The notes: generated by a model from the letters alone, not told the origin. Positions 7,585 through 17,059 are shown, numbered from the stretch's first letter. The stretch is 38,057 nucleotides of DNA from Actinomycetes bacterium (GCA_027118455.1 JAJAYZ010000075.1:1-38057); one strand, 5' to 3'. A program made the numbers and translations.

Positions 7585-9264
7585 GTGGCCAAGGCTCCCG
7601 GGGGATTCGCTGACTTCGTGGACACGCGAGGTCCAGCGCTGATGCGCACAGCCTCTCTCCTCGAGCTCAACGACGCGATCGCTCTGGACGCAGTCGTGGC
7701 ATCGCTGGCATCCGCAAGGCGACAATGGCGTGCGCTCTCCCGCGACGGAAACGCCGAGGCAGAGGTAAGACGGAATCTCCGTGAAACGCTGATCGCCCAT
7801 TGGCAGCGCACGCAGACGTTGGACGCGGTTCCGCCACCTGACGCGGTCGCAGATGACGCACCGGGTGCACGCCGCGCACTAGCAACGCTGACCAACCGGC
7901 AACGCGCGCTGGTCGTGCTTTCTACGTACGAGTCGATGACCAGTAGCGAGGTCACCGCGCTCTTACGCTGCTTTGGCACCGACGTCGATGCCGAGACCGC
8001 AAGTGCAGTTGCCCAACTCCGGAACGCTGCCGGTGTCGCGGTGGACACGCCGCTGCTCCCACTCCTGAACTCTGCTGCCTCCCGAGACGTGCCGTCGGAC
8101 TTGGCCGACCGAGCGCTCGTCGCGTCCCGCGCAATCAGACGCCGAACGTTCGTCGTCGCTGCTGCGGCCACGGTCATCCTCGTCGCCGTGGCGGGCGGGG
8201 TGGTGGCGCTGTTCCCGACGAGCGTCGGCGCTCCGAAGGCAGACCCGGTAACCGCGAACATTGAGCAGTGGGGGATCCCAGACGACGCACCACTTCCCCG
8301 CGGGTTGCCGAGCCTCGAAGAGCAGCCGATCGACGCGGCGTCGATGGCCTACATCGTGGGCGGGGTACCCGTCGTCACCGACGGAGCCACCGGAGATGCG
8401 CACACCGTCCTGGCGGGGCGGCCGTCACCGGCGTGGTACGACGGCAACATCGATGGCGTCGTTACGGGTCTGCTGCGGCGCGGACTCCCATGGACTCAGG
8501 CCGTGCTTTCGCCCGATGGTGAGTGGCTGTTGCTGGTGCAGGCAACGGGCAACATCGACAAGCTCGCCGACACCGGCCACATGTACCTCGTCCGCGTCGA
8601 TACGGCGGTCGTCACGCCGGTGCCCGACGCGAAGCCCATTGCTCTGGCGCAGGGTGAAGCATCGATCGCAGACACGGTGCTTGCTTGGGCTCCTGGCGGC
8701 GGCGCCTTCGCGTGCGTGTGCTCGGGCAAGCTCAGTGTCTTCGACGTGGAGCCAACGGCGCCACGAGTGGTACTCACAGATGCGTCTCCCAACAAGGTCA
8801 CCGACGTCGCGTGGGGTGCCGATGGCCTCGTTGTGCGGAAGTTGAACGGCCAGTGGCTCGCAGTCAGCGCCCCGTCGACGTCGGTGCAACGCATGGGGTC
8901 ACCGGATGCGCTGGCGATCTCGTTGACCACCCCCACGGTCTATCTGAGCGTCGGGATCACGTCCATCTATGCGTTGGGCGCCGACACGTCGCCCGACGGC
9001 GGTCGTTGCATCTGGTGGAACGAGGACTTCTCAGTTCCGGTTCAGGTCACGCCTGTTCCGGACCGCGACGGGCGGCTCTGCACGCCGGTCGCCCTGCAGC
9101 CTGGGCGCTCTGGCGTCCTGCTCGTGGTGCGGCCGGACCGGCCGCGTCCACAGCCGCTGCCGCTGGACGTCGTCACCGTTGACACCTTTGGGGCCAGCAC
9201 CGTGATCGGTGCCCTGCCACCCGGCACGACCTACGCGTCCTTCGCGGCGCGGACCGTCGGCTGA
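7585..9264 (+). CDS. Degenerate sigma factor fused to a membrane propeller-like sensor
   Basis: The 559-residue protein joins in one frame what the two preceding genes encode separately. Residues 7-73 match sigma region 2 (FADFVDTRGPALMRTASLL then the WRALSRDGN..VR...W pattern). Residues 97-148 match region 4 (LATLTNRQRALVVLSTYESM). A helix lies at 188-210 and an outside repeat at 235-559, with SPDGEW, WAPGGGAFACVC (Cys377/379) and a closing LPPGTTYASFAA. The acidic core of region 2 (AEDALQEAL in the free sigma) is lost and the helix-turn-helix is altered, so promoter binding is doubtful. It may be a membrane-held decoy or a dedicated sensor. The start is GTG 7585, 42 nt after the preceding stop, with a weak ribosome site. 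The first 54 bp of homology are nearly identical to 4856-4909. Confidence 0.75.
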   Translation: MAKAPGGFADFVDTRGPALMRTASLLELNDAIALDAVVASLASARRQWRALSRDGNAEAEVRRNLRETLIAHWQRTQTLDAVPPPDAVADDAPGARRALATLTNRQRALVVLSTYESMTSSEVTALLRCFGTDVDAETASAVAQLRNAAGVAVDTPLLPLLNSAASRDVPSDLADRALVASRAIRRRTFVVAAAATVILVAVAGGVVALFPTSVGAPKADPVTANIEQWGIPDDAPLPRGLPSLEEQPIDAASMAYIVGGVPVVTDGATGDAHTVLAGRPSPAWYDGNIDGVVTGLLRRGLPWTQAVLSPDGEWLLLVQATGNIDKLADTGHMYLVRVDTAVVTPVPDAKPIALAQGEASIADTVLAWAPGGGAFACVCSGKLSVFDVEPTAPRVVLTDASPNKVTDVAWGADGLVVRKLNGQWLAVSAPSTSVQRMGSPDALAISLTTPTVYLSVGITSIYALGADTSPDGGRCIWWNEDFSVPVQVTPVPDRDGRLCTPVALQPGRSGVLLVVRPDRPRPQPLPLDVVTVDTFGASTVIGALPPGTTYASFAARTVG

Positions 9265-9318
9265 CGCGAGACCGCCTTGGTCGATCGCATTTGTCGATAG
9301 GACGCTGCTCACCGCTGG

Positions 9319-10263
9319 CTAGGGCGCTGGGTTGTTCTCTGCCGCGTAGGACTGCATGGTCGTGTAGCGCGCCTCGGTGATGCGGGGCCCGGAGTTGTTG
9401 TTGGCCGACGCGCCGCTTCCGCCAGCTCCATACGAGTGAACGGCCAGACCGCATGGCCCTCCGCCGCAGGCCGTGGCTGCCGGCTTGAACACGGGGGAGC
9501 CGGACTGCCCGCCGTAGCTGTCCATCGGGTAATAGACCATGGTCGATGTCGACTTGAAGATGGTTCCGCTCATCGTCCATTGCGTGCCAAAGTTCTTGTC
9601 GCTGGGATATCCCTGAATCGTGGCGTTGGCTCCGGTGAGTGCGGACTTGCCTGACTTCCAGGTGATGCCGAACCAGCCCACCGTGGCGCCGATGTCGCAG
9701 GTGGTGACCGTCGTTCCGTCGTCGGTCCCCAGTTGCATGGCCGCCCAGTCGTTTTTGGCGAGCCCGTCCTGACGCCACCCGAGCGGCGAGTACACCTGAT
9801 ACACGGGGCAGGTGCCGTAGGCGTCGGTTGCGCCGTTCCGGCCAGGAGCGAAGGTGGCGTATTCGATGACGTCGTCACCGGTCGGTGAGGGGGTGTAGGC
9901 GCAGTGGCCCGACGTGAGAATCGTGTTCAGGTCGATCAACCATCCGGTGCAGATGTAGTCCTGACCGTTCTGGCCGATCTCCAGCTGTCCGATGGCGCGG
10001 GCGGGGTAGGCGGTGGTGTCGGCAACCTGGGCCCTGCCGTCGTGGCCGATGACCGATCGCTCGGCAGCGGCTGGGTCGGGAGCCGTCCCAGGGAAGGCCG
10101 GGCTGGAGGTCTCACCGGTGTCGATCAGCGCCACCGGCCCGCCGGACGCCGTGATGGTGGGCGTTGGGGCGTCCTGCCCCGCAGTGGCAGCTGAGGGCGC
10201 TGTCATGGCCGCAATCGCGCCGAGTGCCAATGCTGCCCCGAGAAGTCGGCTGTGTCGTGTCAC
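9319..10263 (-). CDS. Secreted V8/trypsin-like serine endopeptidase
   Basis: The 314-residue precursor has a signal peptide (1 to about 28, ending ATA), a propeptide-like stretch to about 85, and a chymotrypsin-fold domain. The catalytic triad is visible: His120 in TSGHCAY, Asp172 in KNDWAAMQL and Ser255 in GGQSGSPVF. The oxyanion-site pattern and overall form fit the glutamyl endopeptidase/V8 family (S1B-like); the cleavage preference cannot be deduced. The Cys105-Cys121 pair and further cysteines could form disulfides. The start is GTG with an AGGGGG box. It ends 54 nt from the convergent sigma-sensor fusion gene; no strong terminator is visible between. Its promoter must lie within 10264-10383, upstream of the divergent groEL control region. 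Confidence 0.9.
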   Translation of the reverse strand: MTRHSRLLGAALALGAIAAMTAPSAATAGQDAPTPTITASGGPVALIDTGETSSPAFPGTAPDPAAAERSVIGHDGRAQVADTTAYPARAIGQLEIGQNGQDYICTGWLIDLNTILTSGHCAYTPSPTGDDVIEYATFAPGRNGATDAYGTCPVYQVYSPLGWRQDGLAKNDWAAMQLGTDDGTTVTTCDIGATVGWFGITWKSGKSALTGANATIQGYPSDKNFGTQWTMSGTIFKSTSTMVYYPMDSYGGQSGSPVFKPAATACGGGPCGLAVHSYGAGGSGASANNNSGPRITEARYTTMQSYAAENNPAP

Positions 10264-10383
10264 TGGTGTGTTCCCCCTCTGTGGTCCGCTCTGTCAGCGG
10301 CTGTGGCCAGAGAATAGGGCCTCAACGCTCCCCTGCAGAGTCCCTAAGTGGGGAATGGTCCCTTCGGGGGATCGGCCGAACCG

Positions 10384-10410
10384 TTTGCACTCGAGGGGTG
10401 AGAGTGCTAA
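10384..10410 (+). promoter_or_regulatory. CIRCE operator 1 (HrcA site) of groEL
   Basis: TTTGCACTC-N9-GAGTGCTAA differs from the CIRCE consensus (TTAGCACTC-N9-GAGTGCTAA) at one base. It lies over the core promoter, so HrcA binding would block transcription until heat stress. Confidence 0.93.
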
Positions 10411-10413
10411 CAA
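10385..10413 (+). promoter_or_regulatory. groEL promoter (-35/-10)
   Basis: TTGCAC (10385-10390) and TAACAA (10408-10413) are 17 nt apart and are embedded in CIRCE 1, the usual arrangement in actinobacteria. This predicts a start near 10420 and a leader of about 140 nt. Confidence 0.6.
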
Positions 10414-10417
10414 TGGA

Positions 10418-12191
<1,774 letters not shown>

Positions 12192-12213
12192 TCCTCGCCG
12201 CACCACCAGCAAC

Positions 12214-12259
12214 AACGCGTGAGCTCGTCGCCCCTCTAGGGGCGGTGAGCTCACGCGTT
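12214..12259 (+). terminator. groEL terminator; 46-nt long hairpin, copy 2
   Basis: A continuous stem of about 21 bp runs from AACGCGTGAGCTC (12214-12226) with its complement at 12247-12259 to an inner GCCCC/GGGGC stem and a TCTA loop. It starts 22 nt after the groEL stop and is a second copy of the 4244-4289 element. Confidence 0.8.
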
Positions 12260-12271
12260 CTGCGTCTAGAG

Positions 12272-12323
12272 CCATGTGGGTGCGGGAAGTGCCGCTCCGA
12301 CGGCAGTTGCTGCACCCAAATGG
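12272..12323. repeat. Palindromic hairpin repeat, family B, copy 1
   Basis: Arms CCAT/ATGG, TGGGTGC (12277-12283)/GCACCCA (12312-12318) and TGCCG/CGGCA with few mismatches make a hairpin of about 23 bp around CTCCGA. Read on the minus strand it aligns with 13344-13393. It ends 5 bp from the stop of the DUF559 gene and so may serve as that gene's terminator. Confidence 0.65.
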
Positions 12324-12328
12324 TGGCG

Positions 12329-13222
12329 TCACCTCGGCGGTACGGGCGTCCGCGAGTCGAAGAACCGCTGCAAGACCGCGGCGACGAGTTCACCCTGATG
12401 CCGTAACGCGAACCCGGCGAAACGCAGCAACGTCTTCCGTTCGTCGACGACGACCTCGTTGTTGCGCATCATGTCCTCCCACCAGGGGAGGGCTTCCATG
12501 TGCTGCTGGCCATCGATCTCGACGACGAGGTGGTAATCGTCGAAGTCGACGTCGAGGTAGCGCCATCGTCCGGCGGCATCCTTGCGCCGCCGTTGCCGTG
12601 TTGGGGTGGGTAGCCCGTAAGCCCGGCACATCCGGATGAAGAGCACTTCGTACTCACTGAGCGATCCTCCGCCGACATCGCGGATCGTCTCAGTGATCAG
12701 CGCGTGTCCAGGCGCCTTCATCCGCCGTGCCGCGATGGCGTCAAGCGCGCCAGGTGTCACGAGCCCTTGCTGTACAGATGAGGCGATGATCGCCTGGCAC
12801 CGAAGGTCTGTTGATGCCCAGGGCGCTGCGTCAACGATCGATCGGGGAAGCCGGGTTCGGCGCGGAGCGCGGACGGGGTGAATGTCTCTGGCTGACAGCT
12901 GACGGGAGCGTACGACAACGACCTGCGGGCGATGGCGGGCCCGGGTGCTGTGCGAGGTGACGATGAAGGTGCTTGACGTCGTGAACCCGCGCAAGCCGTC
13001 CAAGGTAGCTGCCGTCATTCCTGCTAGCGCTGCGGAGGGGTGCTGTAGCAGCAGCTCGCAGGTGACGGACACGGTGAAGGAGAGGCTGCCGGAGTGGCGT
13101 ACGACCACACCTTTGGCCGGACGTTGCCACCGTCCCGACTGCACCATCCAGCGCACATGGCGCGCGCCGAAGAGCCCGTTGGCGTCACGGGTGCGGAGGA
13201 TGATCGGGGTCTGGAGCGACAC
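12329..13222 (-). CDS. DUF559-domain (Vsr/PD-(D/E)XK-like) protein with N-terminal winged-helix region
   Basis: From the GTG at 13222 the protein has 297 residues. The front part (ANGLFGARHVRWMVQSGRW then KGVVVRH) looks like the AbiEi-type winged helix common in such proteins. The end carries DUF559: LDVDFDDYHLVVEIDGQQH, then WWEDMMRNNEV and LLRFAGFALRH, a Vsr-like endonuclease fold with candidate acidic residues in DVDF and EIDG. The frame stays open to a TTG at 13390, but that stretch is the repeat hairpin 13344-13393 read as protein, so it is not real; GTG 13288 is an alternative start. No clear ribosome site was found. Function is unknown; nuclease activity or a link to toxin-antitoxin or repair systems is inference. 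Hairpin repeats lie at both ends. Confidence 0.75.
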   Translation of the reverse strand: MSLQTPIILRTRDANGLFGARHVRWMVQSGRWQRPAKGVVVRHSGSLSFTVSVTCELLLQHPSAALAGMTAATLDGLRGFTTSSTFIVTSHSTRARHRPQVVVVRSRQLSARDIHPVRAPRRTRLPRSIVDAAPWASTDLRCQAIIASSVQQGLVTPGALDAIAARRMKAPGHALITETIRDVGGGSLSEYEVLFIRMCRAYGLPTPTRQRRRKDAAGRWRYLDVDFDDYHLVVEIDGQQHMEALPWWEDMMRNNEVVVDERKTLLRFAGFALRHQGELVAAVLQRFFDSRTPVPPR

Positions 13223-13343
13223 GTATGCAGCGTGAAGCAGGTGCGACGTTGACGCGTCGGCGGTGCGCGTCGATTGTGGAGACCGCACCCGTGCCTCGCT
13301 TGTGGACGGTGCTCTGCCTGGCAGTGGTGGATGCGAACCAACG

Positions 13344-13393
13344 AGTTTGGGTGCTCCAAGCGTCGTTACAGCGACACTTCGTGCCCCCAAACT
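13344..13393. repeat. Palindromic hairpin repeat, family B, copy 2
   Basis: AGTTTGGG (13344-13351) pairs with CCCAAACT (13386-13393), followed inward by short paired blocks up to GTCG/CGAC around a small loop. It shares TTTGGGTGC, AA and the C(A)CTTC block with copy 1 at 12272-12323. It sits between the methyltransferase relic and the DUF559 gene. Confidence 0.65.
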
Positions 13394-13414
13394 GCTGGAG
13401 CCAGAGCCCTGGCG

Positions 13415-13958
13415 TCAGGCGGTCGCGATGATCTCGCCGTGCAAGACGGCGAACCAGGCGTCGGGGTTGGACGCCCACACGCGCCACGCGTCCGCGATGC
13501 GGTGCAGATCCGCCCGAATGGCGTGGCCTCCGCCGATTGCCTGCTCGGCCAGCGATGACTCGACGACTCGGTCGGCCCAGAGCCCGGCCCACCACTGGCG
13601 ATCATCAGGTGTTGCGAAGCACCAGGCATGCGTGCACGACGTCGAAGGTGTCGTCGGCAGCGTCGATGGCGTAGACGTCGCCGGTTGCGAAGCTGAGGTT
13701 GGCGCGAACCTGCGCATCGGACGCTAGCGTGACGACGTCGGCTGCAGCGTCCATGCCCTGAACAGAACCGCCCGGCCCGACTCGGTCGGCCATCTCAGCG
13801 GTGATCGTCCCCGGCCCGCACCCGACGTCAAGGATTCGGCAGCCGGGCACCAGGTAAGTCTCCAGGTACTGCGCCGAGTTCGCGATCGTGCGCCATGTGT
13901 GCGAGCGGAGAACGCTCTCGTGATGGCCGTGTGTGTAGCGCTTTTGCGGTGACGGCAC
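13415..13958 (-). pseudogene. SAM-dependent methyltransferase with internal out-of-frame deletion
   Basis: The front half (GTG 13958 to 13605) is a class I methyltransferase start: RTIANSAQYL, motif I ILDVGCGPGT, then an acidic GMDAAADVV motif II and DVYAIDAADDTFDVVHA. At VVHA it runs into a stop after RNT. The family's C-terminal end (WCFATPDDRQWWAGLWADR to WFAVLHGEIIATA) begins at the same place in another frame (about 13640 down to 13415). Roughly 100 or more codons between motif IV and this tail are missing, so the gene is dead by a frame-breaking deletion. Its GTG follows the thioesterase stop by 3 nt, so the two were one operon. Length of the loss is estimated from memory of the family (about 270 residues). 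Confidence 0.8.
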
Positions 13959-13961
13959 GCC

Positions 13962-14369
13962 TCAACCCACCTTCGCCAGCAGCACGCGGCCGAGTGCGAC
14001 CAGTCGTGACGGGTCGTCCCAAGCGGTGATCTCGACGTCGGCCACCGCCTGGGCGCGGCCGATCTTGCGGGCCGTCGCCCGGACGCGATGGGCTTCGTTG
14101 CGCGCCAGCCGCACGAAGTCGATCCGCATGTCGGCCACCACCCAGGTGTCGTCGCTGACCCGGACGATCGCCTCCCACGCTGCGGTGTCGATGCAGGTGG
14201 CCAGCACCCCGCCATGGAGGTAGGCGACGGGTTCGGTGGCGCCGACGGCGATGGGCGTCGGATCCAGACGCAGCACGGCGGAGTCACCGTCGTCGGGGGC
14301 GCGCGTCAGGCCGAGAGCGGCGTCCAGCGGAGCGGCGCAGGCGCCGTCGGGGGTGCGTTGTTGGGTCAT
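13962..14369 (-). CDS. PaaI-like hotdog-fold thioesterase
   Basis: The 135-residue single-hotdog protein has the family signature YLHGGVLATCIDTAAW (HGG at the helix start) and a later MRIDFVRLA strand. Such enzymes hydrolyse acyl- or aryl-CoA thioesters in the cytoplasm; the substrate is not readable. The start at ATG 14369 is chosen because the upstream open frame carries no homology, and because a TACGCT -10 box lies exactly 6 nt before the ATG, as in leaderless genes. It is divergent from ltrA with only 32 bp between starts and is followed by the broken methyltransferase. Confidence 0.8.
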   Translation of the reverse strand: MTQQRTPDGACAAPLDAALGLTRAPDDGDSAVLRLDPTPIAVGATEPVAYLHGGVLATCIDTAAWEAIVRVSDDTWVVADMRIDFVRLARNEAHRVRATARKIGRAQAVADVEITAWDDPSRLVALGRVLLAKVG

Positions 14370-14375
14370 CGCGGC

Positions 14376-14381
14376 AGCGTA
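14376..14381 (-). promoter_or_regulatory. -10 box of a leaderless thioesterase transcript
   Basis: On the minus strand TACGCT is followed by 6 nt and then the ATG at 14369, and no Shine-Dalgarno sequence is present. A weak -35 (TTGTGG) lies 15 nt upstream. Divergent ltrA (ATG 14402) also lacks a ribosome site. Confidence 0.4.
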
Positions 14382-14401
14382 TCGAGCCGGTTTCGACCAC
14401 A

Positions 14402-15571
14402 ATGGCGCACGTGTCAGATCACCAGCATGAGCCGCCACCTGACGAGGAGTACCGGGTCTCGCCTCTGGAGCTCTTCTTCGACCTCGTCTTCGTCTTCGCC
14501 TTCACCCAGGTGACGTCGCTGCTCGCCGAAGACCTCACCGGTACCGGGATGCTGAGAGGCATCGCGCTCCTGCTGGTCGTCTGGTGGGCTTGGGTCGGAT
14601 ACTCCTGGCTGACGAACGCCGTCCCCGTTGACGACGACATCCGGTCACGGATCGTGGTGTTTGCCGCCATGGCAGCAGGACTCGTGATGGGGTTGGCAAT
14701 CCCTCATGCCTTTTCTGGCGATGGCGTTCTCTTCGGCTTCGCCTACCTCACGGTCACGTTGTTGTTCATCCTGCTGTACGAGGTTTCGACGCGTGACGAC
14801 CCGGAGATGAACCGCGCTGTACTGCGGATAGCACCCGGTGTCCTGGGCGCACCAGTGCTGGTGGCGATCGCTGGATTCCTCGACGCAGGCGCGGCGCGCG
14901 GTGCGCTCTGGACGGTGGCATTGATCCTCACGACCACGGCGCCGCTGATGTCGGGCACCCAGGGTTGGCATGTCCGACCGTCGCACTTCGCTGAGCGCCA
15001 TGGTCTCATCATCATTATTGCCCTCGGTGAGTCCGTCGTTGCCCTGGGCTTGACTGCGTCCGAGGAACCACAGACGGCGGCCGTCGTCAGCGCGAGCGTT
15101 TTCGGGATGACGATCGTAGCGGCGCTGTGGTGGCTCTACTTCGACGTGGTGGCCTTGGCGGCGGAGAAGCGGCTCGGGATGGCTACCGGAGCCGAACGCA
15201 ATGCGATCGCCCGCGATTCGTATAGCTACCTGCACGTTTTGATGATCATGGGGATCGTCTTCCTCGCTCTGGGGCTTAAGAAGTGTCTGCTTGACGTCGG
15301 CGAGCCACTGACGCTGATCCCGTCCGCTGCGCTCTTCGGTGGGGTGGCCCTTTACCTCGTGGGCCACATCCTGTTCCGGCTGCGCAACATGGGCTCGGTC
15401 AACGTCCAGCGCGCCGCAGTTGCTGTCCTTCTGGTCGCGGCGATACCGATCGGTCTTACGGTGCCCGCGTACTTGTCGCTGACGATTTTGGTGACCCTGC
15501 TCGTCGTCCTGATCGGGTACGAGTCGGTGAAGTACCGCGCGGCGCGGCACCACCTCCGCCACCACGCCTGA
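14402..15571 (+). CDS. ltrA: Low temperature requirement protein A (LtrA) family membrane protein
   Basis: The 389-residue polytopic protein starts with the family hallmark SPLELFFDLVFVFAFTQV (residues 20-37), then about ten to twelve hydrophobic helices, including SGTQGWHVRPSHFAERHGL followed by IIIALGESVVALG. LtrA was named from Listeria growth at low temperature; the molecular role is not known. No ribosome site precedes ATG 14402, so a leaderless transcript is likely; GTG 14411 is a possible alternative start. No C-terminal extra domain is present. It is the plus-strand arm of a 32-bp divergent promoter region with the thioesterase. Confidence 0.93.
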   Translation: MAHVSDHQHEPPPDEEYRVSPLELFFDLVFVFAFTQVTSLLAEDLTGTGMLRGIALLLVVWWAWVGYSWLTNAVPVDDDIRSRIVVFAAMAAGLVMGLAIPHAFSGDGVLFGFAYLTVTLLFILLYEVSTRDDPEMNRAVLRIAPGVLGAPVLVAIAGFLDAGAARGALWTVALILTTTAPLMSGTQGWHVRPSHFAERHGLIIIIALGESVVALGLTASEEPQTAAVVSASVFGMTIVAALWWLYFDVVALAAEKRLGMATGAERNAIARDSYSYLHVLMIMGIVFLALGLKKCLLDVGEPLTLIPSAALFGGVALYLVGHILFRLRNMGSVNVQRAAVAVLLVAAIPIGLTVPAYLSLTILVTLLVVLIGYESVKYRAARHHLRHHA

Positions 15572-15689
15572 CAACTCAGGCGAAGGGGTGTGGGACCGGT
15601 GGCGTGCGACGTCGAGCGAACGACCGTTCCATCTTGTCGATCGGCCCCGCGGGTCGACGTTCGTCGCGCCCGTAGGCGGCGTGTCGCAT

Positions 15690-15722
15690 TGCACACTACT
15701 CTGCTAAACGCAGTAGTGTGCC
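15690..15722 (+). promoter_or_regulatory. PadR operator and promoter
   Basis: GCACACTACT (15692-15701) and AGTAGTGTGC (15713-15722) form a perfect 10-bp inverted repeat with an 11-bp spacer, 24 bp before the padR-type gene. TTGCAC (15690-15695) could be the -35 and TAGTGT the -10, so bound repressor would cover the promoter. This is the expected autoregulatory layout for PadR proteins. Confidence 0.7.
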
Positions 15723-15746
15723 AAACACGCATCGAGGGAGAGGTCC

Positions 15747-16076
15747 ATGGACACGACACAGTTGCTGAAGGGGGTGCTCGACGTGGCAGTGCTCGCGGTG
15801 ATCGAGCAGGAGGACGGCTACGGCTATGACGTCGTCCGCCGACTACGGGCGGCCGGGCTCGACGACATCGCCGAAGCATCGGTCTACGGCACGCTGCGGC
15901 GGCTCTTTCACTCGGGCCTGCTGACGTCGTACGTCGTGGCGTCCGACGCCGGTCCGCATCGCAAGTACTACGGGCTCAACGACGTCGGACGCGCACAGCT
16001 CGCCGACTCGGCGGCCACCTGGAAGCAGTTCGTCAAGACGATGAACGTCGTGCTCACGAAGGAGTCAGCCGCATGA
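15747..16076 (+). CDS. PadR-family transcriptional regulator
   Basis: The 109-residue protein is a PadR winged helix: GVLDVAVLAVIEQEDGYGYDVVRRL, the recognition helix area ASVYGTLRRLFHSGLL, and the wing with RKYYGLNDVGR. A GGGAGAGG box precedes the ATG. The short C-terminal helix is typical of the subclass that pairs with HAAS-domain membrane proteins, and its stop overlaps that partner by ATGA. It probably represses the pair from the inverted repeat at 15692-15722. Confidence 0.93.
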   Translation: MDTTQLLKGVLDVAVLAVIEQEDGYGYDVVRRLRAAGLDDIAEASVYGTLRRLFHSGLLTSYVVASDAGPHRKYYGLNDVGRAQLADSAATWKQFVKTMNVVLTKESAA

Positions 16077-17059
16077 ACGACACGATGGTGTTGAGCAACG
16101 GAACCAGCAGCGACGAGTATCAGCGTCGAGTAGCGAGTGCTCTGGCATTCCTCTCGGCCGAAGATCGCGAGGAAATCCTTGCTGGGGTCGGTGAGCACCT
16201 GCGTGAGGTTTCGGTCGAGGGCGTTGACCTCGTTGAGCGGCTCGGGACGCCTGAGGCGTACGCGCGCGAACTGACGACCGCTGCCGGGCTCGGCCAGGAC
16301 GGATCGTCGCGACGCGGGCTCATGCCGCACAATGCGTGGCGTCGCCTGAACGATCACCGCTGGACCAGATCGGTCGCAACGTTTCTACCGACGCTCCGTC
16401 CGGCTTGGTGGGTGTTGCGTGGGTACCTTGCGGTGGTTGTGCTCACGATGGTGTTTGTCTCTTGGCCGACGATTCTTTGGCTTGTGCCCACGACCGGGCA
16501 GGGGCCAGGCGAGCTGCTGGCCGGCATTCTTCTGCTCTGCCTCGCGATCCCGCTTTCGATCTCGATCGGACGCCGTACGCTCAGCACGAGCGCGCGACGT
16601 GCTGTGGTCGTCGTCAACACGGTGCTTCTGGTTGTCAGCGGGTATGCGCTGGTCAACGTGGGTGCAGTGGTCGACAACGCTCTCCACGCGTACCCGAACA
16701 GCGGCTACATCCCCACGTCGGGGCTCCGCCACAACGGTGACCCGATCCGCAACATCACCGTGTTCGACGCCGAAGGCAATCCGCTGACCGACGTTCGACT
16801 GTTCGACCAGAACGGCGAGCCGATCACCGTTCAGTCCGGCGTTCAACTTCGGTTCATCCAGCGGTCGGTGGACGAGTTCGGGGTCGAGTCTCGCAATACC
16901 TACCCGCTGGTTGTCGTGGATCGAGACGGAGAACCGATCCCCGGCAAGCTGATTTCACCGGTCACCACCATTCCGGCGCTCAAGCAACCAGCTGCCACGC
17001 AGGACGACCAGAAGGCACAGGCGTCTGACAAGAAGAAGGCAACCGAGCAGAAGCGCTGA
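16073..17059 (+). CDS. HAAS-domain membrane protein paired with PadR
   Basis: The 328-residue protein starts with a HAAS domain (about 14-70; YQRRVASALAFLSAEDREEIL, then EHL.E and LG.PEAYA.EL), which is found in partners of PadR regulators. Three membrane helices follow (about 113-135, 146-165, 175-198). The outside part (200-300) is beta-rich with a repeated D(x)xGxP motif (DAEGNPL, DQNGEPI, DRDGEPI), and the tail is Lys/Gln-rich (305-328). It is translationally coupled to padR (ATGA). The role is likely sensing or envelope stress signalling; no ligand can be named. It converges on the MDR gene with only 16 bp between stops. Confidence 0.85.
   Translation: MNDTMVLSNGTSSDEYQRRVASALAFLSAEDREEILAGVGEHLREVSVEGVDLVERLGTPEAYARELTTAAGLGQDGSSRRGLMPHNAWRRLNDHRWTRSVATFLPTLRPAWWVLRGYLAVVVLTMVFVSWPTILWLVPTTGQGPGELLAGILLLCLAIPLSISIGRRTLSTSARRAVVVVNTVLLVVSGYALVNVGAVVDNALHAYPNSGYIPTSGLRHNGDPIRNITVFDAEGNPLTDVRLFDQNGEPITVQSGVQLRFIQRSVDEFGVESRNTYPLVVVDRDGEPIPGKLISPVTTIPALKQPAATQDDQKAQASDKKKATEQKR

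Noticed and set aside
13223..13390. N-terminal extension of the DUF559 protein
   Set aside because: The first residues are the palindromic repeat read as codons; no homology, no ribosome site.
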